From: Streptomyces sp. SID13726
GTDB taxonomy: Bacteria; Actinomycetota; Actinomycetes; Streptomycetales; Streptomycetaceae
DNA length: 64,000 bases
Assembly (NCBI RefSeq): GCF_010548375.1
Contig: NZ_JAAGLY010000004.1
Location: 434,001-498,000 of the forward strand
Reading direction: 5' to 3'
Each line of letters begins with the position of its first letter. The stretch's first letter is position 1. Below, piece after piece: positions 44,475 to 53,389 of this stretch. A program made the position numbers and the translations under genes. The notes under the pieces are model-generated. The model was not told the DNA's origin and searched no databases. It saw only the letters and a list, made by a program, of their open reading frames with translations.

Positions 44475-46319
44475 CTAGGAGTTGGCGTTCCGGGCGCGTT
44501 CCGCGAGGCGGAGCATGCGGGTGCGGGCCGACTCCAGGCGGTCCGGGTCGTCGGCGGCCGGGCCCTGTCCCGCGGCCATCTCCGTCCACAGGGTGAGCAG
44601 GTCGCTGCCCAGGGCGAGGCCCTTCAGCGGGTCGCGTACGGCCCTCCAGGCGGTGGCCGCGCTCTGTACGTTGCCGTAGGCCGCCTCGGCGTCCCCGGCG
44701 CGGTGCTGGATACCGGCCAGGTCGAGGGAGATCTCGGTGGCGCGGACCGGCTCGCCGCCCAAGTAGGCGATGTAGGCGGCGAGTTCACGCACCCGCAGCA
44801 CCTCGGGGTGCTCCGCCCCGAGGGTCCGGGCGCCCTCGTCCCCGACTTCCTCCGCCAGCTCCCCGGCGACGTCTATCCGCCCCTCCCGCACGGCCTCACT
44901 GATCCGCCCGACGGACTCCGCGAGTACACCGCCCGCTCCCCCACCAACGTCGCCCTCACCGAGCACCCACTCGGCGACGGCGTCGAATCCGCGCACGGGG
45001 GCCGGCTTGGGGTCGGGGTCCTCCAGATGCGGGACCGGGTCGATGAGGGGGGTGGGGCGGTGGGTGGGGGTGGTGGTGCCGGGTTCGGTGGGGAGAGGGA
45101 GGGGGGTCGGGGTGGCGTCGACGATCGGGGTGGGGGTGGTGAGTGGTTGCGGGGTCGGGGTCGGGGTGGAGGGGAACACCGGCGACGGGGCGGGAGCCGG
45201 GGCCGGGCCAGGGCCAGGGGCCGGGGCGGACGAAGAACCGGGCGACGGCAGCAGGGCGGGCCCGGACGGGAAGCCTGCCGACGGGAATGGGGCGGAGCCG
45301 GGCTCGGAGTCGGTTTCGGGGTCGGTTTCGGGGTCGGGCCAGACAGGCTCGGGAGCCGGTGCGGCGTCCGGCTGCGGCGGAGCGGTACCGGCCGATGGCC
45401 GCGGACCGGGCTCCGAGGTGGAGTCGAGGTCGGCCCAGGAAGGTGTTCGTGTCGATGTCGCGTCGGACTTGGGCGACGCGGAGGCCTGAGCGGTACCGGT
45501 CGACGGGAGCGGGTCAGGTTCCGGGTCCGAGTCGGGCTCGGGCCAGACGGGCGTGGAGGGCTGTACGGCATCGGGCCGCAGCGGCGCCGGGGTGAAGCCG
45601 GTCCGTGGGTAAGGGGTGGCGGTCGATGCCGGGGACGCGTCCATGACCGGCGGTGGGCCGAACTCGCCCGTCGGGGGAACGGCCGTTCCGGGAGCCGGGA
45701 CGGTGGGCCGGGTGTCCGGGAGCTGTCGTAGGACCTGGGTCGGGACCGGTTCGTCGGCCTCCGGGTGCGGCTCGGCCACGGTGCGCATGCGGAATGTCGG
45801 GGACGGGTCCGGCAGCGGTCGCAGCGGATGGGCCAGGCCGTCCGGGTCCTCCGGCGCGGCAGAAGCCTCGGCTGCTGCCATACCGCCAAGTCCCGACACC
45901 GGCGAAGGGCCCTCCGGCACACCCGGGCCGGAAGCCTCCGGTGCCGTCGGCTCACCCTGCTCACCCGGCTCGCGCCCGCCCGATCCGGCGCCCCCCGCAC
46001 CGCTCCCCCACGACTCGTCCCCCGGCGGAGCCATCCGTACCGGCTCCGCGCTGAAGCGGCTGGAGCCGTCCGGGGCGATTTCGAGGGGGACGACGTAGCC
46101 GATGCGGGCGTCGTGGATGGTGGCGTGGATGGGGTGGCCGGTGGTGAGGGCGAGGTGGTGGAGGTGGGTGAGGACGGCCTGGTGGAGTTCCGAGCCCGGG
46201 GGCGCGGTGACCGGGGTGCCGGCCACCATCGCGGGCTCGCCCGTCAGGGGAACCCGGACGTCGATCGGGGCCGCCCCCCGCTGCTGGTCCCGCTTCTTTT
46301 CGCGGCTGAGTCGAGACAT
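44475..46319 (-). CDS. Proline-rich protein with helical-repeat (TPR-like) C-terminus
   Basis: 614 residues in three parts. The N-terminal domain (about 1-95) is folded-looking (GSELHQAVLTHLHHLALTTG, HPIHATIHDARIGYVVPLEI). A very long Pro/Ser/Thr/Ala/Asp linker (about 100-430) has many charged SDPEPD-type stretches. The C-terminal domain (about 430-614) consists of paired helices with TPR character (GGEPVRATEISLDLAGIQHR, GDAEAAYGNVQSAATAWRAV). No signal peptide or membrane segment. ATG at 46319 follows GAGGG; GTG at 46331 is an alternative. Divergent from the next gene, with only about 120 nt between. Function unknown; the shape suggests a scaffold. Confidence 0.65.
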   Translation of the reverse strand: MSRLSREKKRDQQRGAAPIDVRVPLTGEPAMVAGTPVTAPPGSELHQAVLTHLHHLALTTGHPIHATIHDARIGYVVPLEIAPDGSSRFSAEPVRMAPPGDESWGSGAGGAGSGGREPGEQGEPTAPEASGPGVPEGPSPVSGLGGMAAAEASAAPEDPDGLAHPLRPLPDPSPTFRMRTVAEPHPEADEPVPTQVLRQLPDTRPTVPAPGTAVPPTGEFGPPPVMDASPASTATPYPRTGFTPAPLRPDAVQPSTPVWPEPDSDPEPDPLPSTGTAQASASPKSDATSTRTPSWADLDSTSEPGPRPSAGTAPPQPDAAPAPEPVWPDPETDPETDSEPGSAPFPSAGFPSGPALLPSPGSSSAPAPGPGPAPAPAPSPVFPSTPTPTPQPLTTPTPIVDATPTPLPLPTEPGTTTPTHRPTPLIDPVPHLEDPDPKPAPVRGFDAVAEWVLGEGDVGGGAGGVLAESVGRISEAVREGRIDVAGELAEEVGDEGARTLGAEHPEVLRVRELAAYIAYLGGEPVRATEISLDLAGIQHRAGDAEAAYGNVQSAATAWRAVRDPLKGLALGSDLLTLWTEMAAGQGPAADDPDRLESARTRMLRLAERARNANS

Positions 46320-46443
46320 CTCATCCCTCACGGTCGTGCACGTACTGTCGAGTCTCTCCGCTCGCCCCCGGTTCTCACGTCACCGTGATGTCACAGGCCT
46401 GTTCCAGGAGCCGGTGGGCAGGTGGATCGACGTACGGCGAGAG

Positions 46444-46914
46444 GTGGAGAACGTGCAGCAGGGGCAGGGACCCGAGATCTGGATCCGCGGACCGGTGGCC
46501 GCGCCCGGGCGGAGTTTCGCATGGGTCGCCACCCATGGTGGCGCCGGTGTCTCCACCCTCGCCACCGTCTACGGCGGTCACGACAGCGGACGCGACTGGC
46601 CGGGCCCCGGCGCCCCCACCTCCGTGCTGCTCGTCGCCCGCACCCACGCCTCCGGGCTGCTCGCCGTCCACCGCGCCCTGGACCTCTTCCGGCGCGGCGA
46701 GCACCCGCCGGGCCTGGACCTCGACGCCGTCGTCCTCGTCGCGGACGCCCCCGGGCGGCTCCCGCGCCCGCTGGCCCGGCAGATCCGGGAGATCGAGGCG
46801 GCCGTCGACGTGTACCGCGTGCCCTGGGTAACGGCCTGGCGCCTCGGCGAACCCGACCGCACCCCGCCGCGCGGCACCGAGGCGCTGGCCCGCCTCACCC
46901 GCCCCACCGGCTGA
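46444..46914 (+). CDS. Small P-loop-like protein (DUF6668-like), function unknown
   Basis: About 156 residues. SFAWVATHGGAGVSTLATVYGG resembles a ParA/MinD-type nucleotide loop, but the usual GK(S/T) Lys is missing. It is followed by TSVLLVARTHASGLLAVHRAL and DAVVLVADAPGRLPRPLARQIREIEAAVDVYRVPW, the strand-helix order of a Rossmann-like P-loop fold. I associate it, with limited confidence, with the DUF6668 family. Start is uncertain among GTG at 46414, 46444 and 46453. It is divergent from the proline-rich protein, and both may belong to one functional unit. Confidence 0.55.
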   Translation: MENVQQGQGPEIWIRGPVAAPGRSFAWVATHGGAGVSTLATVYGGHDSGRDWPGPGAPTSVLLVARTHASGLLAVHRALDLFRRGEHPPGLDLDAVVLVADAPGRLPRPLARQIREIEAAVDVYRVPWVTAWRLGEPDRTPPRGTEALARLTRPTG

Positions 46915-46944
46915 ACACCGCCTTCCGGGGCCGAGAATCACCTC

Positions 46945-48165
46945 ATGACGGACCTCACCCCCGACTCCGCCTCCCTCTCCGCCACGGAGATCGCCGCCGC
47001 CGTACGGTCCCGGTCCGCCTCCGCGCGTGCCGTCGACTTCGTCGCCGCCGCGCTGGAACGGATCCGGCGCGTCGATCCCGAGCTGTGCGCGTTCGCCGAG
47101 GTGTGGGAGGAGGAGGCGCTACGACGGGCCCGCGAGGTCGATCGCCGCGTCGACGCCGGTGAACGGCCGCCGCTCGCCGGGGTGCCGATCGGGGTGAAGG
47201 GGCGGCACGGGCTGCGTGGTGCGGGGCCGCTCCTCGCCGCCGGGTGCGTGCCCGTAGGCGCCACTTCCGTGCCCGGTCCCGGGACTCCCTGGCAGACCTG
47301 GGGACTCGGTGCACACGGCCGTACCGTCAATCCCTGGCGCGCCGACCGCACACCGGGCGGCTCCTCGGCGGGTTCCGCGGCGGCGGTGGCCGCGGGGCTC
47401 GTCCCCATGGCCACCGGGAGCGACGGGGCGGGGTCGGTCCGGATTCCGGCGGCCTGGTGCGGGGTGATCGGGCTGAAGACGACGAACACCGGGGGCGGTT
47501 CCGGAGAGAGCCGCACCGGCTCGGGCCTCACCGCCCCCGGAGTCCTCGTCCGCCACGCCGCCGACCTCGCCGCCTACTGGCACGCGATGTCCGGAAACAC
47601 CGAGGCACCGCAACCCCAGCCCCTCCCTGCCCCGGCCCTCGCCATCTGGTCCCCCGACCTCGGCTTCGCCGCCCCCGACCCCGGCATCGTCGAGATCGCC
47701 CACGCGGCGGTCGTACGACTGGCCGGCGCCGGTGTCGTACGGCTGACCGCACCCCGCGCGCCGCTACGCCTGCACGACCCCGCCCCCGCCTGGCTGGCCC
47801 TCCGCACCCCGGGTTCGGACCCGCGGGACGCCGACCGGGTGCGGGCCGGGAACGACCGGCGGCTCGACGCGCTCTTCGCCGGTGCCGATCTGCTGCTGAC
47901 CCCGACCACCCCCAACCCTCCGCACGGTCACGAAGGCCCGGGCAACCGTTACTCCACGGCTCTCACCTGGGCGTTCAACCTCAGCGGGCACCCGGCGCTC
48001 AGCCTCCCCGCCGGACTCGGGCCCGACGGCTGCCCGGTCGGACTTCAGCTGGTCGCCCGGCGCGGTGGCGAGGCGCTGCTGCTGGACGTGGCCCGGGCGG
48101 CGCAGACGTGTGCGGAGACGTGTGCGGGCGGTCCGCTCTGGACAGTTACTTGCGTACGCATATAA
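46945..48165 (+). CDS. Amidase-signature family hydrolase
   Basis: 406 residues. The Ser-cisSer-Lys triad is readable: Lys85 in GVPIGVKGR, cis-Ser140 in [16 protein letters not shown] and nucleophile Ser164 in [12 protein letters not shown]. The C-terminal [30 protein letters not shown] is the usual closing segment. The stretch between Lys and cis-Ser is short, and the GxTN motif is replaced by GATSVPGPG, so the protein is a compact member of unknown substrate. It starts 30 nt after the small P-loop-like gene and may be co-transcribed. Confidence 0.88.
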   Translation: MTDLTPDSASLSATEIAAAVRSRSASARAVDFVAAALERIRRVDPELCAFAEVWEEEALRRAREVDRRVDAGERPPLAGVPIGVKGRHGLRGAGPLLAAGCVPVGATSVPGPGTPWQTWGLGAHGRTVNPWRADRTPGGSSAGSAAAVAAGLVPMATGSDGAGSVRIPAAWCGVIGLKTTNTGGGSGESRTGSGLTAPGVLVRHAADLAAYWHAMSGNTEAPQPQPLPAPALAIWSPDLGFAAPDPGIVEIAHAAVVRLAGAGVVRLTAPRAPLRLHDPAPAWLALRTPGSDPRDADRVRAGNDRRLDALFAGADLLLTPTTPNPPHGHEGPGNRYSTALTWAFNLSGHPALSLPAGLGPDGCPVGLQLVARRGGEALLLDVARAAQTCAETCAGGPLWTVTCVRI

Positions 48166-48178
48166 TGCACGTGCGAGT
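48139..48178 (+). promoter_or_regulatory. Near-consensus promoter with overlapping inverted repeat
   Basis: TGGACA, a 16-bp spacer and a perfect TATAAT (48161-48166) lie over the last codons of the amidase gene, upstream of the FMN reductase. The -10 sits at the centre of an imperfect palindrome with arms TACTTGC and GCGAGTA (48147-48179), which could be an operator. Confidence 0.65.
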
Positions 48179-48227
48179 ATTTCGTACGTCTCCATGTCTC
48201 CGTACGCCGATGATCCAGGAGTTCTCC

Positions 48228-48818
48228 ATGACGCGCCGCTTCCTGTTCGTGCTCGGCAGCAGCCGCAGCGAGGGCAACAGCGAGATGCTGGCCCGGCGGG
48301 CCGCCGAGCAACTGCCCGGGGACGTCGAGCAGCAGTGGATCGACCTGGCGGAGCATCCGCTGCCCGACTTCGAGGACCTCCGGCACGACACCGACCATGT
48401 GCGTCCGACCATCGGCCACACCGCACTGCTCTTCGACGCGACGCTCGCGGCGACGGACATCGTGATCGTGTCGCCGCTGTACTGGTACTCGGTGTCGGCG
48501 CACGTCAAGCGCTACCTGGACCACTGGTCGGGCTGGCTGCGCACGCCGGGTGTGGAGTTCAAGGCGAACGTGGCGGGGCGCACGCTCTGGGGTGTCACCG
48601 CGCTGGCGCACGAGGAGGCCGAGGTCGCCGACCCGCTGGTCGGGACGCTCAGCAACTCGGCCGCGTACATGGGCATGCGCTTCGGCGGAGTGCTCCTCGG
48701 CAACGGCAGCAAGCGCGGGGACGTCCTGCGGGACACCGACGCCCTCACCCGCGCGAAGACCTTCTTCGACCAGGAGGCGCCGCTCGCCCGCTTCCCCTAC
48801 GAACAGCTCACGCCGTGA
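48228..48818 (+). CDS. NAD(P)H-dependent FMN reductase / flavodoxin-like oxidoreductase
   Basis: 196 residues of the flavodoxin-like reductase family. The FMN phosphate loop is LGSSRSEGNSEMLARR, the flavin-contacting turn is VSPLYWYSVSAHVKRYLDHW, and later LWGVTALAHEE. It probably reduces quinones, azo or nitro compounds using NAD(P)H. ATG at 48228, 6 nt after CAGGAG. Its 3' end overlaps the convergent ABC permease by 11 nt. Confidence 0.88.
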   Translation: MTRRFLFVLGSSRSEGNSEMLARRAAEQLPGDVEQQWIDLAEHPLPDFEDLRHDTDHVRPTIGHTALLFDATLAATDIVIVSPLYWYSVSAHVKRYLDHWSGWLRTPGVEFKANVAGRTLWGVTALAHEEAEVADPLVGTLSNSAAYMGMRFGGVLLGNGSKRGDVLRDTDALTRAKTFFDQEAPLARFPYEQLTP

Positions 48819-49710
48819 TGTCCTTCGCCATGAACCTCGCCCACGCCGCCGAGCCGAACACCCCTGCGTACAGGGCCTGGAGGCCGAGGTTCTTCACCAG
48901 GTCGTCCCAGTAGACCGGTTCGCGCATGAGGTCGGCGAAGGACAGCCAGTAGTGGGAGAAGAAGTACGGCTGGAGGGCGTGCAGTTGGGGGATCTGGTCG
49001 AGGATCTGGACCGTGATCAGCAGGCCGACCGTCGTGGCCATCGCCGCGATGCCGCTGTTCGTGAGCGTCGACACGAACAGGCCGAGGGCCGCCACGCCGG
49101 TCAGTGACGCAGCCACGACCAGGGCGATGAGCAGGGCTCTGCCGAGGCCCTCCGCGAAGGTGATCTGGGTGCCGGAGATCGTCGTCAGGTCGCCGAGCGG
49201 GAAGAGGATCGCTCCTACCGTCAGCGCCGAGAGCGCCACCACGAGGGTGGCCACCAGGCAGAACGTCATCACCGTCGCGTACTTGGTGAGCAGCAGGCGG
49301 GTGCGGCCGGCGGGGGCGACGAGGAGGTAGCGGAGGGTGCCGGCGTTGGCCTCGCCCGCGATCGCGTCGCCCGCGATGACTCCGATGGACATCGGGAGGA
49401 AGAACGGGAGGGTCGCGGCGAGGGCGGTGAAGACCAGGAACAGGCCGTTGTTGGTGATCTGGGAGATAAAGGCGGGTCCGCTGCCGCTGGGGCTGGACGG
49501 GGAGTCGCCGCCGGTCTCGATCTTCACCGCGATGCCTACGAGGATGGGGACCGCGGCTAGTACGGCGAGCAGGGCGAGGGTGCGCCAGCGGCGGAACGTG
49601 GTGAGGAGTTCGTTGCGGAAGAGGGTGCCGTAGAAGGTTGTACGGCGGCTTGCGCGTTGTGGGGGTTGAGCGCGCAGTTCCCCGCGCCCCTTCAGGTCAG
49701 CCTGCGACAT
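48808..49710 (-). CDS. ABC-2 type transporter permease
   Basis: 300 residues. About 35 cytoplasmic residues, one helix (LALLAVLAAVPILVGIAV), an extracellular loop, then five helices. This is the NatB/ABC-2 form of exporter permease, with FLPMSIGVIAGDAIAGEANAGTLRYLLVAP in the cytoplasmic coupling region. The start overlaps the ATPase gene by 14 nt. The first residues, SQADLKGRGELRAQPPQR, are encoded by a dispersed repeat rather than by family sequence. Substrate unknown. Confidence 0.87.
   Translation of the reverse strand: MSQADLKGRGELRAQPPQRASRRTTFYGTLFRNELLTTFRRWRTLALLAVLAAVPILVGIAVKIETGGDSPSSPSGSGPAFISQITNNGLFLVFTALAATLPFFLPMSIGVIAGDAIAGEANAGTLRYLLVAPAGRTRLLLTKYATVMTFCLVATLVVALSALTVGAILFPLGDLTTISGTQITFAEGLGRALLIALVVAASLTGVAALGLFVSTLTNSGIAAMATTVGLLITVQILDQIPQLHALQPYFFSHYWLSFADLMREPVYWDDLVKNLGLQALYAGVFGSAAWARFMAKDITA
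49665..49700. repeat. Third copy of the GC-rich dispersed repeat, inside coding DNA
   Basis: CGCAGTTCCCCGCGCCCCT at 49673-49691 matches the cores at 7391 and 7527. It lies in the 5' end of the permease gene and just inside the ATPase 3' end, so it is translated as KGRGELRA. Confidence 0.75.
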
Positions 49711-50713
49711 CGAAGCCCTCCCCCGTCAGCGCCACGAAGGCATCCTCCAAGGAAGCTCGTTCCACTGCGAAGCCTCGCACCCGGACCCCTGCCGCCACCA
49801 ACGCGGCGTTGACGTCGGCCAGTTCACCTTCCGGTGGTTCGGAGGTGACCCGGTCCTCCGCGATGACCACGTCTGCAACGCCCTGTTCCTTAAGCACCCT
49901 CGCCGCATCCGCCGTGTCCGGAGTCGTGACCACCAGTCTCCCCCTCGCCCCCGCCGCCAGGTCCCCCACCAACCCCTGGGTGATCAGGCGGCCCTGGGCC
50001 ATCACCGCCGCGTGGGTGCAGACCTGTTCGATCTCGTCCAGCAGGTGGGAGGAGAGGAAGACCGTCGTGCCGTCGGAGGCCAACTCCCTGACCAGGGAGC
50101 GGATTTCGCGCATGCCCTGGGGGTCGAGGCCGTTGGTCGGTTCGTCGAGGACGAGGAGGCGGCGGGGCTGGAGCAGGGCCGCCGCGAGGCCCAGGCGCTG
50201 TTTCATGCCCAGGGAGTACGCCTTCGCCTTCTTGCCCGCGGCGGCCGACAGGCCCACCCGGTCCAGGGCCGCTCCCACGCGGGCGCGCCGGGTGCGGGGG
50301 TCGGCGGTCGGGTCGGCGGCGTCGTAGCGGACGAGGTTGTCGCGGCCGGAGAGGAAGCCGTAGAGGGCCGGGCCCTCGATCAGTGCGCCCACGTGCGGGA
50401 GTACGGTCCGGGAGGCGCGCGGCATGGGGCTGCCCAGGACGCGCGCCGAGCCGGAGGTGGGTTCGATGAGGCCCATCAGCATGCGGATGGTGGTGGTCTT
50501 GCCCGAGCCGTTCGGGCCGAGGAAGCCGAAGACGCTGCCCGCCGGGACGGTCAGGTCGAGACCGTCCACGGCGAGCTGTCCGCCGCGGTAGCGCTTGGTG
50601 AGGGCGTGGGTGTGGATGACGCTCTCATCCGCTCCCTGCGACTCATCCGCTCCCTCCGAAGCGCTGTCACCCGATCCCTCCGGATCCGGCTCCGTGGCGG
50701 ACGGCTGGTCCAT
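49697..50713 (-). CDS. ABC transporter ATP-binding protein
   Basis: 338 residues. Walker A GPNGSGKTT, signature YSLGMKQRLGLA, Walker B LLVLDEP, switch His in FLSSHLLDE. The C-terminal about 90 residues are the extension typical of DrrA/NatA-like exporters. An acidic 30-residue N-terminus (EGSGDSASEGADESQ) precedes the core. It pairs with the overlapping permease and lies 36 nt after the LolA-like gene, a common actinobacterial trio. Confidence 0.9.
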   Translation of the reverse strand: MDQPSATEPDPEGSGDSASEGADESQGADESVIHTHALTKRYRGGQLAVDGLDLTVPAGSVFGFLGPNGSGKTTTIRMLMGLIEPTSGSARVLGSPMPRASRTVLPHVGALIEGPALYGFLSGRDNLVRYDAADPTADPRTRRARVGAALDRVGLSAAAGKKAKAYSLGMKQRLGLAAALLQPRRLLVLDEPTNGLDPQGMREIRSLVRELASDGTTVFLSSHLLDEIEQVCTHAAVMAQGRLITQGLVGDLAAGARGRLVVTTPDTADAARVLKEQGVADVVIAEDRVTSEPPEGELADVNAALVAAGVRVRGFAVERASLEDAFVALTGEGFDVAG

Positions 50714-50749
50714 CGGCTCCCTCGATTCGTCGTACAGGTACCGCGGGAG

Positions 50750-51997
50750 CTACTTGCCCGCGTCGGCCGCCTTCACCAGCGCGTCCTTGGTGACCGCGCC
50801 GACGTAGATCTTGCCGTCGTCCGTGATCAGGGCGTTGATCAGGCGGGTCTTGAAGACGGTGCCCTCGCCGAACTTGCCGGAGACCTTGTCGCCGAGCGAG
50901 TCCAGGAAGCCGCCGATGTCGCCGCCGCCGGCCTCGGCGCCGGACGGCATGCCCTGGCCGCCGGTGTCGAAGGTGGCTATGGAGTCCCAGCCGTCCCCGA
51001 TGACGTTCAGGCCGTCCTTGCCGAAGTCCTTGCCGAGGTCCTTGCCCAGGTCCTCGGGGGCACCCTTGGGCGCGCCCTTGCCGAAGTCCTCGGAGTGCTC
51101 CGAGGCCTTCGCCGCGTCCTCCTCCTCGACCTTCGCGCCCTTCGGCGGGGTGAAGTCGAAGGTGGAGGCGGCCGGCTTGGCGAAGCTGACCTGGGTGAAG
51201 CCGGCGTCCACGACGGCGGCGCCGCCGCTGGCCGGGGTGAGCGTGAACTTCAGCGGCAGGCCGGTCCTGGAGTCCACGGCGACGGTGATCTGGCCGACCG
51301 TCGAGCCCTCGTCCTTGGGCTTGATGACCAGGCGGTAGGCGTCCCGCCCCGCGACCTGCGCGGTGCCCTCGACGGTCACCGAGGTGGTCTTGTCGGCGGC
51401 CTTGAGGGCTTGCTCGGCGAGGTCCTTGGGCGTGGCCGGGAGCTCTTCCTTCTGCTTGCCGTCGCTCTCGTCGACCGTGGTGTGGAAGACGGAGTTGGAC
51501 TTGCTGTCGTAGCCCCAGACGTCCTTGCCGTTGTGGATGAGGCTGTACTCCGCCGCGTTCTCCAGCAGCGAGACCTTCTGCTTGTTCTCGCCGTCCGCCG
51601 CGACGCGCAGCGTGTGCGTGCCGGAGGCGAGTTCGGTGAGCTTGGTGGAGGGGTCGGCGGAGGCGCCGTCGCCCGAACCGGAGGGTCCGGCGGCGGAGCC
51701 GAGCGAGCTCTCCAGGCCGCCGAGGTCCGGCAGGCCGAGGTCGGTGGTGATCTTCACGGTGCCGGACAGCTGCTGGACGTCCGACGCGGCGATCTTCTCG
51801 ATGAGTTCCTGTGCGCTGACCTTCGGCAGGTCGGGGTCTCCGGAGTCGGCGAGTGCCGGGACGAGCCCGATGGTCGCCGCCGCGACTCCCACCACGGTGG
51901 CCGGCACGACGTATCGCGCGGCCTTGCGCCGGCGCGCCGAGCGCAGCTCCTCGGCGTCAGCGGCAGTCGCGCTGTCGTCGGATTCGTACGGTGCCAT
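50750..51997 (-). CDS. LolA-like exported protein
   Basis: 415 residues. A cytoplasmic Arg-rich start, one hydrophobic segment (VVPATVVGVAAATIGLVPALA, acting as signal or anchor), then an outside domain of LolA/LppX-type beta structure: QLSGTVKITTDLGLP, GTHTLRVAADGENKQKVSLL, LIHNGKDVWGYDSKSNSVFH, GRDAYRLVIKP, VDSRTGLPLKFTLTP and FTQVSFAKPAASTFDFTPPKGAKV. A Gly/Lys/Asp-rich insertion (about 285-350) precedes a final strand pair. Such proteins bind lipids or lipoproteins outside the membrane. It is upstream of the ABC exporter genes, so the three may work together. Confidence 0.8.
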   Translation of the reverse strand: MAPYESDDSATAADAEELRSARRRKAARYVVPATVVGVAAATIGLVPALADSGDPDLPKVSAQELIEKIAASDVQQLSGTVKITTDLGLPDLGGLESSLGSAAGPSGSGDGASADPSTKLTELASGTHTLRVAADGENKQKVSLLENAAEYSLIHNGKDVWGYDSKSNSVFHTTVDESDGKQKEELPATPKDLAEQALKAADKTTSVTVEGTAQVAGRDAYRLVIKPKDEGSTVGQITVAVDSRTGLPLKFTLTPASGGAAVVDAGFTQVSFAKPAASTFDFTPPKGAKVEEEDAAKASEHSEDFGKGAPKGAPEDLGKDLGKDFGKDGLNVIGDGWDSIATFDTGGQGMPSGAEAGGGDIGGFLDSLGDKVSGKFGEGTVFKTRLINALITDDGKIYVGAVTKDALVKAADAGK

Positions 51998-52181
51998 GTG
52001 TGCCTTACCTCCGTCGTCGGCGGCGGCTGTAGCTCCCCTGCGTCCACCCCGTAGCCGCCATTCTCACCCGAATCGGTGAGGAGTGGTGTTTTCCGTGGTG
52101 TCCATCTGACCAAATCGGCCATGAGCATGCGTCAGCCCTCGGGGCCAACTCCGTGTACACCTGGGGTATGACACGACATGC

Positions 52182-52212
52182 GGGCGCCCCCTACGACCCG
52201 TAGGGGGCGCCC
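52182..52212 (-). terminator. Terminator after the CHRD-DUF3455 gene
   Basis: Perfect 14-bp stem GGGCGCCCCCTACG with its complement around ACC, 15 nt past the stop of the minus-strand gene. Confidence 0.75.
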
Positions 52213-52226
52213 CTCTGAGGGAAGGG

Positions 52227-53279
52227 TCAGCTCTGGAGGAACACGTAGTCGGCCTGGTAGGGAACCCCGACGATCGTGCCCGGTGTGCAGGAGCCGGTCG
52301 GGGCGACCCCGCCGACGGTGTTCAGCCGCAGGATCTCCACGGTGTCGGCGAGCAGGCCGTGGTGGCGGCCGGACTGAGTCGCCTTCAGGTCCAGCTCGGG
52401 GATGTTCCTCTCCCCGTTCGCCGTCTTGGAGACGAGCGCTCCGGTGACCGCGCTGCGGTCGGGCGCGATCCACTGCGGGGTCCCGGAGTTGGGCTTCACG
52501 AAGGAGTGCGCGATCCGTCCGCCGAGCACCGCGGCCACGTCCCGCTGGGCGAAGGCGTACCCGCCGCCCTCGGCGGGCTTGCACTGGTAGATCTGCTTGC
52601 CCTTGACCACGGACGCCTGGAAGTTGTGCAGCGCGTCCCGGAAGTCGAAGTCGGCGACGGTGACCTTGTGGAGCTGGCCGCGGACGGCTCCGCCGGGGAA
52701 CTCGGCGGTGTGCAGGTTGGCGTAGAAGGAGTTCGGGTCGGCCTTGAGGCGGCCCAGCAGGGCCTTGTCCTTGACCTTCACGGTGCCGGTGACGGTGTGG
52801 TTGCGGCTGCCCTTCAGCAGGTCGGTGAAGTCGACCTTGATGCCGCCGTTGACGCCCCGCGCGCCCTGGTGGATGTGGAGCGCGGTGGGCTTGGCGACTC
52901 CGGCCCACTTCACGGCGACGGAGACCTTGTCGCCCTTGACCTTGATGAACTCCAGCGCGGCGCCGTCCCGGTCGCCCACGGCGGGGCCGCCGGCGACGGG
53001 TACCTCGTTGGCTCCGCGGAGGCTCGCGGCGAGCAGCGTGCCGCCCTTGCCGCCGGACGCGGCACCGGAGGCGGACTGGCTCACGATCTCCGAGCGGCTC
53101 ACACCGGAGTGGTCCATGCCGGAGTGGTCCATGCCGGAGTGCCCCGCGTGGTCAGCACGGGCGCCTCCGGCGGCGAAGGCGGGTATCACCGCGGCGGCGA
53201 TGCCACCGGCGGCCGCCACCGCGACGGCGGTGACGAGCAGGCTCTTACGGCGGTTCGAGAACGTCGTGTTGATGCCCAT
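52227..53279 (-). CDS. Secreted CHRD - DUF3455 two-domain protein
   Basis: 350 residues. Signal peptide (NRRKSLLVTAVAVAAAGGIAAAVIPAFA), then a His/Met-rich linker with HAGHSGMDHSGMDHSG, then a CHRD domain (LRGANEVPVAGGPAVGDRDG, LHIHQGARGVNGGIKVDF, NLHTAEFPGGAVRGQL). A C-terminal DUF3455-type domain follows (GKQIYQCKPAEGGGYAF, GTPQWIAPDRSAVTGALV, YQADYVFLQS). The two domains are usually found in separate proteins. CHRD was described from chordin and occurs in bacterial secreted proteins; its role is not established. The linker could bind copper or another metal. ATG at 53279. Confidence 0.85.
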   Translation of the reverse strand: MGINTTFSNRRKSLLVTAVAVAAAGGIAAAVIPAFAAGGARADHAGHSGMDHSGMDHSGVSRSEIVSQSASGAASGGKGGTLLAASLRGANEVPVAGGPAVGDRDGAALEFIKVKGDKVSVAVKWAGVAKPTALHIHQGARGVNGGIKVDFTDLLKGSRNHTVTGTVKVKDKALLGRLKADPNSFYANLHTAEFPGGAVRGQLHKVTVADFDFRDALHNFQASVVKGKQIYQCKPAEGGGYAFAQRDVAAVLGGRIAHSFVKPNSGTPQWIAPDRSAVTGALVSKTANGERNIPELDLKATQSGRHHGLLADTVEILRLNTVGGVAPTGSCTPGTIVGVPYQADYVFLQS

Positions 53280-53389
53280 GATTCTGTTTTCTCCCCGTAT
53301 TGCGGCCGACGCCCCCTGCGTCGGCTTCTGTGCATGCAATTCGGAGGAGATCTCAGCTTGGATTTAGTCCAAGGTGGTGACGTGCGTCA

